The notes: generated by a model from the sequence alone, not told the origin. DNA of 64,000 nucleotides from CAVSIS01 sp963814875 (GCA_963814875.1 CAWFFJ010000016.1:85625-149624); one strand, 5' to 3'. Positions 37,001 through 49,375 are shown, numbered from the stretch's first letter. Made by a program: numbers and translations.

Positions 37001-37161
37001 GTATCAGCCAGCACCGCCACGATGGACACGCCGGGGAGCACGTCCCCGTTGGGGTCGGTGATCACGCCGCTCAGCGCGCCGGTGGTCACGCCCTGGGCGT
37101 ACACCGACCCCGCCGCCAGCGCAAGCGCCAGGCCGACAAGCAAGACTCTCCTCAACAACAT
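34057..37161 (-). CDS. Oar-like TonB-dependent outer-membrane receptor
   Basis: A 1034-residue protein. Signal peptide (ends SVYAQG), a carboxypeptidase-regulatory beta-sandwich (about 28-115: GALSGVITDPNGDVLPGVSIV), a plug domain (about 125-240, with QIDGAVNNDLFGLADSG), then a large barrel ending in YTF with a C-terminal aromatic residue. This arrangement (Oar/CarboxypepD_reg) is abundant in Acidobacteriota and myxobacteria and lacks an obvious TonB box. The ligand is unknown, often a polymer or protein. TAAGGAGG six bases before the ATG is a perfect ribosome site. A 51-codon ORF overlaps the start in another frame. A strong terminator follows. Confidence 0.93.
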   Translation of the reverse strand: MLLRRVLLVGLALALAAGSVYAQGVTTGALSGVITDPNGDVLPGVSIVAVLADTGTRYTSVTDDQGRFRLRNLRPGMYQVEASLTGFTTLQQGNVAVRLGEDTNLELKLRLEAATGEVEVFAQSDPLINPTKMGQTSNVPVQLVESLPKIERSLTDLARINPLFNAGAINDGQTVLSVAGRNNRYNNIQIDGAVNNDLFGLADSGTPGGQAATQPISLEAVKELQLLVSPYDVRQGMFSGGGINLVTRSGSNTFAGSVFGYFFDDGYVGKGPYDFPALGTFKEKQYGFRLGGPVMKDKLFFFVNAEISRKDSPSGWSLDGSAGNCYSGCTALDDAQTFSSFLKTTYGYDTGGFGQVTKPIDSDLYFGRLDWNISDAHNLTFRHNYVKADNLILFPSSYSYPFPNYAYTFHDETNSTVAQLDSVFGDTKFNQGRLVYQTIKDRRNYVGDPFPSITIQNLTNSSADFKVGSEDYSTANSLDQDITEITDDFTFFAGDHEIVLGTHNELFSFKNLFIQQAFGAYQFNSLTDFYAGNAKQYDYTYSNDAQPYDEFSVQQLGFYAGDTWRARSNVSMVFGLRADIPLFPDKPQDNPLVQEIFGYKNSEMPSGNILWSPRVGFNWDIKGDGMSQLRGGLGLFAGRSPYVWISNNYGRNGIEQTTLRATGSIPFNPDPFNQPTLADLPGVQGSSQEVNLVDPNFEFPQVWRMNLAYDQRLPWWNMVATVEGLYAKVQKDILYQNINLQQTGTMWDGRPYFSSIDSTFTGAYLLTNTDKGEQKNVTFKLERPYSGGAYGYLAYTWARATTVNEGSSSRAVSNWQYNEAVDPNNPGESTSDFEVKHRLSASVAYTFNAETRWSTTLSAYFNRQSGRPFSLIFASNFPSVNGDTTTGNDLFYVPSGPDDVIMQGGTWDQMLSFLQATGYDKYLGKIAPRNAQYGPWTQSLDLHIGQNIPVPYGELELTGDILNFLNLIDAKAGHVTYVNFGTITPAKYLGIDQATGKPIYQIYNQVTDPDQNPLFVLDNLRSRWRAKLGLRYTF

Positions 37162-37307
37162 CTGAACCTCCTTATGTGTCGCACCGGTCCGACAGCGTCG
37201 AGCTGCTCACAACCGGAGCCGCGATAATAATCTCCCATAGCGCTCGAATCGAGAAGCCCCCGTAAGAAATCCGTGAAGATTGCCCGGAACAGTTTCCCAA
37301 GGCCCAT
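37152..37307 (-). CDS. Possible 51-residue small protein overlapping the receptor start
   Basis: An ATG at 37305-37307 has GGGAGGT eight bases upstream. The peptide MGLGKLFRAIFTDFLRGLLD... starts with an amphipathic helix and ends with two cysteines. Its last codons overlap the first ten bases of the receptor gene in another frame, so it could be a coupled leader. There is no homology evidence. Confidence 0.3.
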   Translation of the reverse strand: MGLGKLFRAIFTDFLRGLLDSSAMGDYYRGSGCEQLDAVGPVRHIRRFRCC

Positions 37308-37363
37308 CCCGGGACCTCCCGTCGTGGTCTCTCTACGCCGCCACGACCGGCCTCCACCCAGTC

Positions 37364-39046
37364 TCACGGCGCTTCCGATCCCCGCGCGGGGCGCTCGCCC
37401 ACGACCACCGGGGCGAGGCTCCAGTTCGCGTCCACACGCGGCGTCCACGCGCCGGCGTGCTCGAGGTGCTCGGCGATCAGGTCGGTGATCGACCGGTCGA
37501 TGGTGCGCACCCGCTCGGCGGTCGCGAGGTGGGGGAAGCCGCCACCTCCGGCGGCGCGGTAGCTGTTGACTGCGACAGTCAAAGTTCGATCGGGGTTGAG
37601 CGGACGCCCGTGCCACACGATATCGTGGACTCGATGCCCCTCGGGCTGGCGCGAGTCGATGCCGTAGCTCAGACCGGCCATCGTGTCGACGTTGTACGGC
37701 GCGACCCGCGGGTCCGACAGCACGACGCAGCCCTCCGGGGCGCACTCGAGCCCGTCGTACCAGCGCGCGGCGTGCTCGAGGACATCCGCGACCTCCGCTC
37801 CTTTCAGCCGAACCACGACGAGACTGTTTGCGAACACGTACAGCGACTCGACCCAGCGCCGGGTCACCGGCCCAGGGTCGAGGGTCGGCGTGTGCGGGTC
37901 GAGCAGCGAGGCGAGCGAGAGCTCGGCACCGGTGGCCTCGAGCTGGGTTGCATGGATGAGGTCGACGGCGGTGCAGTCGGCGAGGCGGCACCGGGCCACA
38001 TCGACCGCGGCCGTCGTCGTCGCCACGACCTGGTCGAGCGCGGCGACGACGCGGGCGTGGAGCCCGGCGAAGGTGCGTTCGAGGTCCGGGTCCGGCGAGA
38101 CGTCCGCAGTCGAGAGGTTCTCGCCGTGCCACGCAACCCGCTTCCACCCGTCGGCCCCGCGCTCGAGCTCGAGGTCGACTCGGGTGACGAACCGCGCCCT
38201 CGAGCCGGGCTGGGCGACGATGACCCCGCCGAGTGAGAACGGAGCGATGTCACGGTGGGTGTGGCCGGTGAGGAGGACGTCGATTCCCGGCACTGCAGCG
38301 AGGCGCCGGCCCCAGTTCTCGAGCTCGTCCGAGGCGTCACCGGAGCCTTCGAGCCCGGTATGGGCGAGCACCACCACCAGATCGCAGCGCTCCGCGCCGC
38401 GCAGCCGCTCCACCCAGCGCCGCGCGGCAGCGTCCATGGGCTCGAAGCGCAGCCCCTGGTAGTGCGCCGGGATCTCCCATCCGGGGACGTTCGGCGTGGT
38501 CAGTCCGAGCACCCCGACACGGACCAGGCCCGCCGTGACGATCAGATAGGGAGGGAACGCGGGCTCGCCGGTCGCGGTGTCGATCACATTGGCGGACAGG
38601 AACGGGAAGTTGGCCGCGCGCTCAGCAGCGCGCAGCGGGCCGAGCCCGAAGTTGAACTCGTGGTTGCCGACCGCCATCGCCAGGTAGCCGATGCGCGACA
38701 TCGCCTCGATCGTCGGGCTCGCTTCCCCCCAGCGCACATGCGCGTACTCCTCGAGCGGGGTGCCCTGGATGCTGTCCCCCGAGTCGAACAGAAGCACCGG
38801 GTGGTCGGTCGATTCCCGGATGCCGCGAACGAGAGTGGCAACCTCGGTCAACGAGCCGCGCGCGGGACGTTGGTCGAGGTCGTTGAACGCGAGCACCCGA
38901 CCGTGGAGGTCCGAGGTGTGGAGAAGAGTGACGCGCTGACGCGGAAGCTCTGCCGCAGACAGGGACCCCGGCGCGGCGATGACGACGAGCGTCAGGCAAA
39001 GGAGCAGACGACGTGGAGTCAGCACGAGCATCCTGGCTGCCGGCAT
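37364..39046 (-). CDS. 5'-nucleotidase/UshA-like metallophosphoesterase
   Basis: A 560-residue secreted enzyme. Signal peptide to about residue 32. The metallophosphoesterase motifs follow in order: HTSDLHGR, DSGDSIQG, GNHEFNFG, LAHTG and TGHTHRD, which bind two metal ions. The C-terminal 5'-nucleotidase domain (about 340-540) has NSLVVVRLKGAEVADVLEHAARWYDG, SYGID and NSYRAAGGGGFP. It probably dephosphorylates nucleotides in the periplasm. ATG at 39046 follows GGAGG. It diverges from aroC across 200 bases in which I see nothing else. Confidence 0.93.
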   Translation of the reverse strand: MPAARMLVLTPRRLLLCLTLVVIAAPGSLSAAELPRQRVTLLHTSDLHGRVLAFNDLDQRPARGSLTEVATLVRGIRESTDHPVLLFDSGDSIQGTPLEEYAHVRWGEASPTIEAMSRIGYLAMAVGNHEFNFGLGPLRAAERAANFPFLSANVIDTATGEPAFPPYLIVTAGLVRVGVLGLTTPNVPGWEIPAHYQGLRFEPMDAAARRWVERLRGAERCDLVVVLAHTGLEGSGDASDELENWGRRLAAVPGIDVLLTGHTHRDIAPFSLGGVIVAQPGSRARFVTRVDLELERGADGWKRVAWHGENLSTADVSPDPDLERTFAGLHARVVAALDQVVATTTAAVDVARCRLADCTAVDLIHATQLEATGAELSLASLLDPHTPTLDPGPVTRRWVESLYVFANSLVVVRLKGAEVADVLEHAARWYDGLECAPEGCVVLSDPRVAPYNVDTMAGLSYGIDSRQPEGHRVHDIVWHGRPLNPDRTLTVAVNSYRAAGGGGFPHLATAERVRTIDRSITDLIAEHLEHAGAWTPRVDANWSLAPVVVGERPARGSEAP

Positions 39047-39246
39047 TCTACCTCCGCCCGTCGTACACTGGCTCAGGTTTCGGACGATCCGTCCAGAGTA
39101 GATTCCAGCCGTCGGTCTGGAGGCCGCGCCGGTGAACTCTCAACCCGTTCTCCTCGGAAGACATCACGTTGCGGCCGGTGAAGCCGCGGAATGCCGCCTC
39201 ACGGGCGGTGGTTGAGCGTGGCGGTGTCGATCCGCGAGGCTGCGCC

Positions 39247-40464
39247 ATGAGGCGCCTGCGACTGCTCACCGGCGGCGAGTCCCACGGTCCCGGGTTGACC
39301 GCGGTGCTCGAGGGACTGCCGGCAGGTCTCGCGCTCGACCGGGCCGACATCGACCGCTGGCTCGCCCGCCGTCAGCACGGCTACGGCCGCGGCGGCCGGC
39401 AGCGCATCGAGCGCGACCGGGTCGAGGTCACCGGCGGCCTGCGCAACGGCGTCACCCTCGGCTCCCCGCTGGTGCTCCAGGTCGCCAACCTCGACTGGAA
39501 GAACTGGGCGGCAGCCATGGACCCGTGGGCGGTCGACCCCGCGGCCGCCGCCGGCCGCGCCGTGACGGCGCCCCGCCCGGGCCACGCGGACCTTGCCGGC
39601 GGCCTCGGCACCGACCAGCTCGACGACCTGCGCAATGTGCTGGAGCGCGCCTCGGCCCGCGAGACCGCGGCCCGGGTCGCGGCCGGCGCGGTCTGCGCCC
39701 AGCTCCTCGGACGCTACGGCATCGCCTTCCGCTCCGCGGTTCTCCAGCTCGGCCCTCACGTCGTCCGTACCGGCCCGCCGAGCTGGGAGGACCTCGCCGG
39801 TGTGCGCCCGGACTCGCCCCTGGTCACGCCCGACCCGGACCGGGAGGACGCGCTGGTGGAGGCGGTCCGCACTGCCCGTGAAACCGGCGAGACCCTCGGC
39901 GGGGTGGTTGGCGCCGTGGTCCGGGGTCTCCCTCCGGGGCTCGGCTCCTACGTCCACTGGGACCGCAAGCTCGACGGCCGAGTGGTGCAGGCCCTGGTCG
40001 CGATCCCCTCGGTGAAGGCGGCCGCAATCGGCGCCGGCCTCGAGGTCGCGGCCGTGGTCGGCTCCGAGGCCCACGACGCGATCGTCGCCGGTCCGCACGG
40101 TCTCGAGCGCCCGACCAATCGTGCCGGCGGCCTCGAGGGCGGCGTGACCAACGGCGCCGACCTCGTGGTGCGGGCGTACTTCAAGCCGATCGCCACACTG
40201 CGTCGCGGCCTGCCCTCGGTCGACCTCGCGAACGGAGAGGCGCGCACCACCACCTGGGAGCGCTCCGACGTGACCGCGATCGGCGCCGCGCCGGTGATCG
40301 TCGAAGCGATGCTCGCCCTCGTGCTCGCCGACGCCCTGCTCGAGAAGCTCGGAGGCGACGCCGTCGCCGACCTCGACGCAGGATGGCGGGCTTACTGCGA
40401 ACGGCTCTCCCGATGGTGGCGCCCGGCAGACGCGGGGAATCACGGCTCAGCCGCAGGCGATTGA
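39247..40464 (+). CDS. aroC: Chorismate synthase
   Basis: A 405-residue FMN-dependent enzyme making chorismate from EPSP. RLLTGGESHGPGL at the N-terminus, RQHGYGRGGRQRIERD, APRPGHADLAGG and KPIATLRRGLPSVDL near 320 are the family signatures. The ATG at 39247 begins the conserved sequence; the frame is open 26 codons further up without likeness. It is followed 56 bases later by ispH on the same strand. Confidence 0.96.
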   Translation: MRRLRLLTGGESHGPGLTAVLEGLPAGLALDRADIDRWLARRQHGYGRGGRQRIERDRVEVTGGLRNGVTLGSPLVLQVANLDWKNWAAAMDPWAVDPAAAAGRAVTAPRPGHADLAGGLGTDQLDDLRNVLERASARETAARVAAGAVCAQLLGRYGIAFRSAVLQLGPHVVRTGPPSWEDLAGVRPDSPLVTPDPDREDALVEAVRTARETGETLGGVVGAVVRGLPPGLGSYVHWDRKLDGRVVQALVAIPSVKAAAIGAGLEVAAVVGSEAHDAIVAGPHGLERPTNRAGGLEGGVTNGADLVVRAYFKPIATLRRGLPSVDLANGEARTTTWERSDVTAIGAAPVIVEAMLALVLADALLEKLGGDAVADLDAGWRAYCERLSRWWRPADAGNHGSAAGD

Positions 40465-40520
40465 ACTCAGATGACCCCGGGGACGCGTCCACAGCGTCTC
40501 GCGAACGGGAGGTGGACGCA

Positions 40521-41390
40521 GTGATTCGAGTCAAGCGGGCAGCCAAGTACGGCTTCTGCTCCGGCGTGCGGGTCGCCGACATCAAGGTCCGGCGCTTCGC
40601 GGCCTCCGGTCAGAGCGGGTCGATTCTCGGCCAGGTGGTCCACAACGAGCGCGTGGTCGCCGAGATGGAGGGGCTCGGGATGCGCACCGTCCACCAGCTC
40701 GAGGAGGTCGCCGAGCCGACCATCGTATTCTCCGCCCACGGCGTGCCCCCCTCCTACCACCAGCGCGCCCACGACCTCGGCCTTAAGATCCTCGACACCA
40801 CCTGCAAGTTCGTCTACGACATTCACCGCGAGTCGCGTACGGCGCTTGAGGCGGGCTGTCACCTGGTCTTCATTGGCGACCCCGAGCACCGGGAGGTGAC
40901 CGGCTACACCCACGACCTCGACCCGGCGACCTACCACATCGTCTCCACCATGGCGGCAGCGCGCGCGGTGGACTGGTCGATCTACTCGAGGATCAAGGTC
41001 TTCTACCAGACCACCCTCAACGCCGAGGAGTTCGACGCCGTCGTTCGCCACATCGAGACGGTCAACCGCGCCACCAGCCGCGCCGACACCATCTGCTATG
41101 CGACCAAGGAAAATCAGGAGGCGGCCCGCCAACTCGCCGCCGACCCCGAGGTCGAAATGGTGCTCGTGATCGGCGGCAAACGCTCCGCCAACACCCACCA
41201 CCTGTGGGAGATCACGACCCGCCTCAAGCCGTCCCACCACATCCAGGGCCCGGCCGAAATCCGGTCCGAGTGGCTCGAGGGGGTGTCCTGCGTGGGCATC
41301 ACTGCAGGAGCCTCGACCCCCGACACCCTGGTCCAGGAGGTCGAGGCCTTCGTGACCGGCTTCGCTGCCGACCGAACCGCCACGGGCTGA
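40521..41390 (+). CDS. ispH: 4-hydroxy-3-methylbut-2-enyl diphosphate reductase
   Basis: A 289-residue [4Fe-4S] enzyme, last step of the MEP isoprenoid pathway. The three cluster cysteines are in YGFCSGV, LDTTCKFVYD and VSCVGITAGASTP. HNERVV and SAHGVPP hold active-site histidines. GTG at 40521 is chosen because GGGAGGTG lies nine bases upstream and homology begins there. It probably shares a transcript with aroC. Confidence 0.95.
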   Translation: MIRVKRAAKYGFCSGVRVADIKVRRFAASGQSGSILGQVVHNERVVAEMEGLGMRTVHQLEEVAEPTIVFSAHGVPPSYHQRAHDLGLKILDTTCKFVYDIHRESRTALEAGCHLVFIGDPEHREVTGYTHDLDPATYHIVSTMAAARAVDWSIYSRIKVFYQTTLNAEEFDAVVRHIETVNRATSRADTICYATKENQEAARQLAADPEVEMVLVIGGKRSANTHHLWEITTRLKPSHHIQGPAEIRSEWLEGVSCVGITAGASTPDTLVQEVEAFVTGFAADRTATG

Positions 41391-41406
41391 ACCACGGAGC
41401 AGTCTG

Positions 41407-41431
41407 AACCACAGAGCACAGAGGCACGGAG
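41407..41431. repeat. E-family repeat copy
   Basis: AACCACAGAGCACAGAGGCA and the next five bases, 16 bases after the ispH stop. One of four CCACAGAG-type copies in the window. Confidence 0.6.
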
Positions 41432-41492
41432 CCGCCCACCCACCCAGAGGGTCGGTTGAGGATTTCGCCAATGCCGGCTAGGCTGTGTTGCC

Positions 41493-42389
41493 ATGACTGT
41501 TGACACCGACACCTGCGGTGCGTGCGGTGCGGCGATGCCGGCCTCCGGCAGCCTGTGTCCGGTGTGCGGGTGGGACGCCCGCGTCGCCGTAGTCGATCGG
41601 CCACGCCGCCCGTTGGCCGCGGTTCTCGCCGGCGGTGCCTGGCGAACGCTGATGTACGGCACCTTGGTCGCACTCCCCCTGCTCGGCCTCTACCGGTTCG
41701 AGCGGGTGGGCCCCGGCCCCGACCTCGCCACCACGCTGCGCTGGATCGTGCTCGGGGACGGCGGCCGGTCGGCCGAGCTGGTGACCCTGCACCGCGCCTA
41801 CGAGACTGGCTCCGCCGCTGCCCGCTACGCGCTCCACGAGGTCGCGGCGCCGCCGTTCGACGACGGATGGGCCGACGTTCTCGCGCCGTACTCCACGATA
41901 CGCGTCCGAGGATGGATACCACTGCTGTTCTACGGCGCCGACACCGACCTCGCGCCGGCAGCCGTGCGGGAGTTCTACGACATCCGAGCGACCGACGGCT
42001 GGGGGCGTCCATTCCGCGTCACCACGCGCCTGATCGTTCGGGGCGACGGCTGGCGCAACGACCCCGAGGTCATAGACGACCTCGCGCGCGGGCTCAACGC
42101 CACCCTGTTCTCCGCCGGCCGGCCCGACTTCACCGCGGCCGAGACCCTGCGGCTCGTCATGGTCTCGGCCGGGCCCGACGGACAGTTTGGCACCGATGAC
42201 GACCTGTCGATGGTCAGCTACGTACCGATCGGAATGACGCTGCGCCTGTCGGAGCCAGGGGAGGATGTCCGCCGCGCCCTCGACCGCGCGATCGTGACCG
42301 GTCGCCACTGGTTCCGGTTCGAGGGCAACCGCTGGGACCTGATCGACGCCCGCCTCCTGGCCGAGGTCCGCCTCGAGATCCTGTCGTAG
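41493..42389 (+). CDS. Zinc-ribbon membrane protein with GspG-like calcium-loop motif
   Basis: A 298-residue protein. A zinc ribbon at the N-terminus (CGAC...CPVCGW, residues 8-26), one membrane helix (about 50-65), then a soluble part. Around residue 165 DGWGRPFRV and near 225 SAGPDGQFGTDDDL resemble the DxWGxP and G-x-DGxxGTxDD loop of type II secretion pseudopilin GspG, where it binds calcium. A pilin N-terminus (GFTLxE) is absent, so it is not a pseudopilin. TAGGCT (41478-41483) is a possible -10 for a near-leaderless start. Its function is unknown. Confidence 0.7.
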   Translation: MTVDTDTCGACGAAMPASGSLCPVCGWDARVAVVDRPRRPLAAVLAGGAWRTLMYGTLVALPLLGLYRFERVGPGPDLATTLRWIVLGDGGRSAELVTLHRAYETGSAAARYALHEVAAPPFDDGWADVLAPYSTIRVRGWIPLLFYGADTDLAPAAVREFYDIRATDGWGRPFRVTTRLIVRGDGWRNDPEVIDDLARGLNATLFSAGRPDFTAAETLRLVMVSAGPDGQFGTDDDLSMVSYVPIGMTLRLSEPGEDVRRALDRAIVTGRHWFRFEGNRWDLIDARLLAEVRLEILS

Positions 42390-42488
42390 CAGCCCGCGGG
42401 ACCGAGGCCTTCGGCAGCGGTCGGGGGAGCGCAGGGTCATCCCGGGCCTGTGGGCGAAGCCGGCGATGGGTCTGGGAGGTCGCGTCGG

Positions 42489-45721
<3,233 letters not shown>

Positions 45722-45725
<4 letters not shown>

Positions 45726-46885
45726 GGCGAGCCTCCGCGGCAGCGCGCCGCGAAGCGGACGAAGAGCCCGGTCGCGTCGTTGGGGCCCGGTGAAGCTTCG
45801 GGGTGGAACTGCACCGCCTCGATCCCGAGCCGGGCGTGGGCGAGACCCTCGACGGTCCCGTCGGTGAGGTTGATGTGCGTGACCTCGATCTCGCGCGGCA
45901 GCGAGGCCTCCTCGACCGCGTAGTTGTGGTTCTGGGCGGTGATCAGGACCCGTCCGGTGGCGAGCTCGCGCACCGGATGATTGCCGCCATGGTGTCCGAA
46001 CGGCAACTTCACCGTGCGGCCGCCGAGGGCGAGGCCGAGCAGCTGGTGGCCCATGCAGATGCCGAGCATCGGCACCCGCCCGGCGAGGGCGGTGAGCAGC
46101 TGCGGCGCACCGGCAACCGCCGCCGGGTCGCCGGGCCCGTTGGACAGGACGACCCCAGCGTAGCCGTCGCCGAGCAGCGAGGCCGCAGCGGTACCGGGCG
46201 GCACGACCTCGACCTCGAGCCCCTCGCCGACCAGGCGACGAAGGATCGAGCGCTTGACACCGTAGTCGACCACTGCGACCCGCGGCCCTTCCTCGGCTGG
46301 GGATGTCGACACGCCGGAGGGGCTGCGCCAGGGGCCCTCGCTCCACCGGTAGCGCTCGCGGCAGGCGACCTCGGCGGTGAGGTTGCACCCATCGGTGCCG
46401 CGCGCAGAGCGGGCGCGGGCGAACAACTCGTTGGGCTCGGTGCCGTCGGTCGCCAGCACGCCGGGGACCGCCCCTGCCGCGCGCACGTGGCGGACGATGG
46501 CCCGGGTGTCGAAACCCCACCCGACCGCGATGCCTTGCGCTTCGAGCCAGCTCTCGACGCCCTGTTCGGAGCGCCAGGACGACGGCTCGAGCTCGAGGTC
46601 CTGAACCACCAGCGCGCGCGCCCAGACCCGGTCGGACTCGAGGTCCTCGCGGTTGACTCCGACCTCGCCGACGTGGGAGGTCGACAGCACCAGCACCTGG
46701 CCGTGGTACGAGGGGTCCGAGAGCATCTCTTGGTAGCCGGTCATCGAGGTGTTGAAGACGACCTCGCCCTCGATGACGGTGGCAGCGCCTGCGGCGAAGC
46801 CGCGGAACACTGTGCCGTCGGCGAGCACCAGGTGGGCGGGCCGGCGGCTCGCGACCATCCGGGACGGTGGGAGGCGGGTGGTCAT
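45722..46885 (-). CDS. carA: Carbamoyl-phosphate synthase small (glutaminase) subunit
   Basis: A 387-residue glutamine amidotransferase that feeds ammonia to CarB. The N-terminal CPSase domain ([35 protein letters not shown]) is followed by a class I GATase with nucleophile Cys in [15 protein letters not shown] and His-Glu in [19 protein letters not shown] lies 10 bases before the ATG. It diverges from the S9 peptidase gene. Confidence 0.96.
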
Positions 46886-47044
46886 TGCGCGCGAGAGAAT
46901 ACCATCGCTCGGTGGCTCCCCGCTGATCGTGACCTCGGCCCGGTCGTACCTTCACCCGCTGCCTCGGATACGCCACGACATCCCGGCCGCCGCCATGTGT
47001 GTGCCCTGCGGGCTGCTAGGATGTCCGCGAAGAGGGAGGTCCCT

Positions 47045-49102
47045 ATGCGTCGTTCTGCGCTCGTTGTCATGATCGCCCTGGTGGTCGCACCCGCATTCGC
47101 GGCTACGCGCCCGTTCACCGCCGAGGACCTCGTCGCGATGGAGAGAATCTCCGACCCGCAGCCGTCCCCCGGCGGGACTCGGGTCGCGTTCGTGGTCACC
47201 ACCATGGACCTCGAAAAGAACGGCGGCCGCAAGGACATCTGGATGTCCGACCTCGACGGCGGGCACCTCACCCGGCTCACCACAGATCCGGCCAACGACT
47301 GGGCCCCCCGGTGGGCCGACGACGCCACCCTCTACTTCCTGTCCAGCCGGTCCGGCTCGGACCAGGTGTGGCGGCTGAAGCTGGCCGGCGGCGAGGCGGT
47401 CCGGATCACCGACCTTCCCCTCGACGTCGGTGCGCTGGTGGTGGAACCCACCCACACCGCGCTTTACCTCGGCCTGACCGTCTTCCCCGACTGTGACGAG
47501 CCGATCCCGTGCACGATCGACCGGCTCGATCACCGGGCACGGTCGAAGACGAGCGGACTGATCTTCGACCGCCTCTTCGTGCGCCACTGGGACACCTGGG
47601 AGGACGGCCGCCGCAACCACGTCTTCCGCCTCCCGCTCGAGGCGGACGGACGCGCCGCCGGCGATCCCGTCGACCTCATGCCGGGAGTCGACGCCAACTG
47701 CCCGACCGCACCGTGGGGCGACGAGAGCGACTTCTCGGTGTCCCCCGACGGCCGCTGGTTGGTCTACACCGCCAAGGTCGTCCCCGGCTCCGAGCAGGCA
47801 TGGTCGACGAACTTCGACCTCTGGGCCGTGCCGACGGACGGCTCCGCGGCGGCCCGCTGCTTGACCCAGGCCAACCCCGCGTGGGACGGCTCGCCGCGGT
47901 TCTCGCCCGACGGCCGCACCCTGGCATGGCTGGCGATGGCCCGGCCCGGCTACGAATCGGACCGCTTCCGCGTCACCACGATGCACTGGCCCGACGGCCC
48001 CGCAACCACCATCACCGAAGCCTGGGACCGCTCGCCGGCATCGCTGGTCTGGACCTCCGACGGGCGCTCGCTGCTGGCCACGGCCGACAACGTCGGCAAC
48101 CACTCACTGTTCCGTATCGACCCTGCAACCGGCAATGTCGCCGCCCTGGTCACCCGGCACTCCAACACCGACCCCCGAGTGCTGCCGTCCGGAGGCGTGG
48201 TGTTTCTGCAGGACAGCCTGATCTCGCCGGCAGAGGTGATGGTGCTGCCTGCCGCCGGCGAGGAGGCGCACCGCATCACCAACTTCAACGGCAACCGTTT
48301 GGCCGGCTTGGAGTTCGGTGACTACCGACAGTTCTCGTTCACCGGCGCCCACGGCGACGAGGTCTGGGGCTATCTGATCCAGCCGGTCGGCTTCAACCCC
48401 AAGGGGTCCTATCCCCTGGCGTTCCTGATCCACGGCGGCCCCCAGGGGACCTTCGACGACCACTGGCACTACCGGTGGAATCCGGAGATCTACGCCGCCC
48501 ACGGTTACGCGGTGGCGACCATCGACTTCCACGGCTCGACCGGCTACGGCCAGGACTTTACCGACGCCATCAACGGCGACTGGGGCGGTGCACCGTACGA
48601 GGACCTCATGAAGGGTCTCGACAAGGTCCTGGCCTCGAACCCGTGGATCGATCCCCAGCGCATGGCGGCTGCGGGCGCGAGCTTTGGCGGCTACATGATC
48701 AACTGGATCCAGGGTCACACCGATCGGTTCAAGGCCCTCGTCTGCCACGACGGGAACCTCGACGAGCTGATGGCGTACTATGATACCGAGGAACTTTGGT
48801 TCCCCGAGTGGGAGCACGGCGGACCGCCGTGGGTGAACCCAGAGGGGTATCGGAAGGACTCCCCGGTCAACTTCGTGGGCAGCTGGAAGACCCCCGAGCT
48901 GGTGATTCATGGTGCCCGCGACTACCGGGTGGTTGACACGCAGGGGATGGGCACGTTCAACGCCTTGCAGCGGCTCGGAATACCGTCCCGGCTGCTGTAC
49001 TTTCCCGATGAGAGCCACTGGGTGTTGAAGCCTCAGAACTCGCTCCAGTGGCATCAGGTGGTGCTCGACTGGATGGACCGCTGGACCAGAGGTGGTTCCT
49101 AG
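47045..49102 (+). CDS. Prolyl oligopeptidase family (S9) peptidase
   Basis: A 685-residue secreted serine peptidase. Signal peptide ends near AFAATRP. Beta-propeller repeats span about 35-400 (ISDPQPSPGGTRVAFV, DIWMSDLDGG). The alpha/beta hydrolase domain has nucleophile GASFGGY (about 545), Asp in GARDYRV and His in DESHWV. It is closest to the DPP5/S9C aminopeptidase type. The ATG at 47045 has GGGAGG six bases upstream. The stop codon overlaps the first base of an R-family repeat. Confidence 0.94.
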   Translation: MRRSALVVMIALVVAPAFAATRPFTAEDLVAMERISDPQPSPGGTRVAFVVTTMDLEKNGGRKDIWMSDLDGGHLTRLTTDPANDWAPRWADDATLYFLSSRSGSDQVWRLKLAGGEAVRITDLPLDVGALVVEPTHTALYLGLTVFPDCDEPIPCTIDRLDHRARSKTSGLIFDRLFVRHWDTWEDGRRNHVFRLPLEADGRAAGDPVDLMPGVDANCPTAPWGDESDFSVSPDGRWLVYTAKVVPGSEQAWSTNFDLWAVPTDGSAAARCLTQANPAWDGSPRFSPDGRTLAWLAMARPGYESDRFRVTTMHWPDGPATTITEAWDRSPASLVWTSDGRSLLATADNVGNHSLFRIDPATGNVAALVTRHSNTDPRVLPSGGVVFLQDSLISPAEVMVLPAAGEEAHRITNFNGNRLAGLEFGDYRQFSFTGAHGDEVWGYLIQPVGFNPKGSYPLAFLIHGGPQGTFDDHWHYRWNPEIYAAHGYAVATIDFHGSTGYGQDFTDAINGDWGGAPYEDLMKGLDKVLASNPWIDPQRMAAAGASFGGYMINWIQGHTDRFKALVCHDGNLDELMAYYDTEELWFPEWEHGGPPWVNPEGYRKDSPVNFVGSWKTPELVIHGARDYRVVDTQGMGTFNALQRLGIPSRLLYFPDESHWVLKPQNSLQWHQVVLDWMDRWTRGGS

Positions 49103-49280
49103 CCTGCATTTCTCACCGCGTCACGTCGCGAGGGCGTCGAGATGGCTGTCAGCGCGGAGCAATCGAGCAGCGAGACGCCGAGTCGTATGGAGACATACGT
49201 CGCAGGCGGTGAGCTGCGAGTGCGTCCGCACTGGTTGGCAGATCGGCGCCCGCAGTAGGGAGGCGGTAAGAAGTGCAGGC
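49102..49280. repeat. R-family palindromic element, copy 3 (179 bp)
   Basis: Ends GCCTGCATTTCTCACCGC (49102-49119) and the reverse complement of 49263-49280 match at 16 of 18. Central hairpin CGTATG-GAGA-CATACG (49184-49199) sits 82 bases from the left end and 81 from the right, the same as in copy 2. It occupies the first half of the rho leader region. Confidence 0.8.
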
Positions 49281-49354
49281 GAGGCGCATCGCAGCGTGCG
49301 CACGAGATTCGTGGTATAAGGAGACGAGCCCCGGTCCGCCCGCGGCCGGCCGGC

Positions 49355-49375
49355 GGCGGCTGATGGTCAGCCGCC
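49355..49375 (+). promoter_or_regulatory. Hairpin in the rho leader
   Basis: Perfect 9-bp stem GGCGGCTGA-TGG-TCAGCCGCC, 126 bases before the rho start. TATAAG at 49315-49320 could be a -10 box, though no -35 is clear. Rho genes are often controlled by their own leader; that use here is inference. No ORF lies in 49281-49501. Confidence 0.45.

Noticed and set aside
45726..46976. Open frame extending carB through carA
   Set aside because: It is the antisense-phase shadow of carA; carB homology begins at the GTG at 45725.
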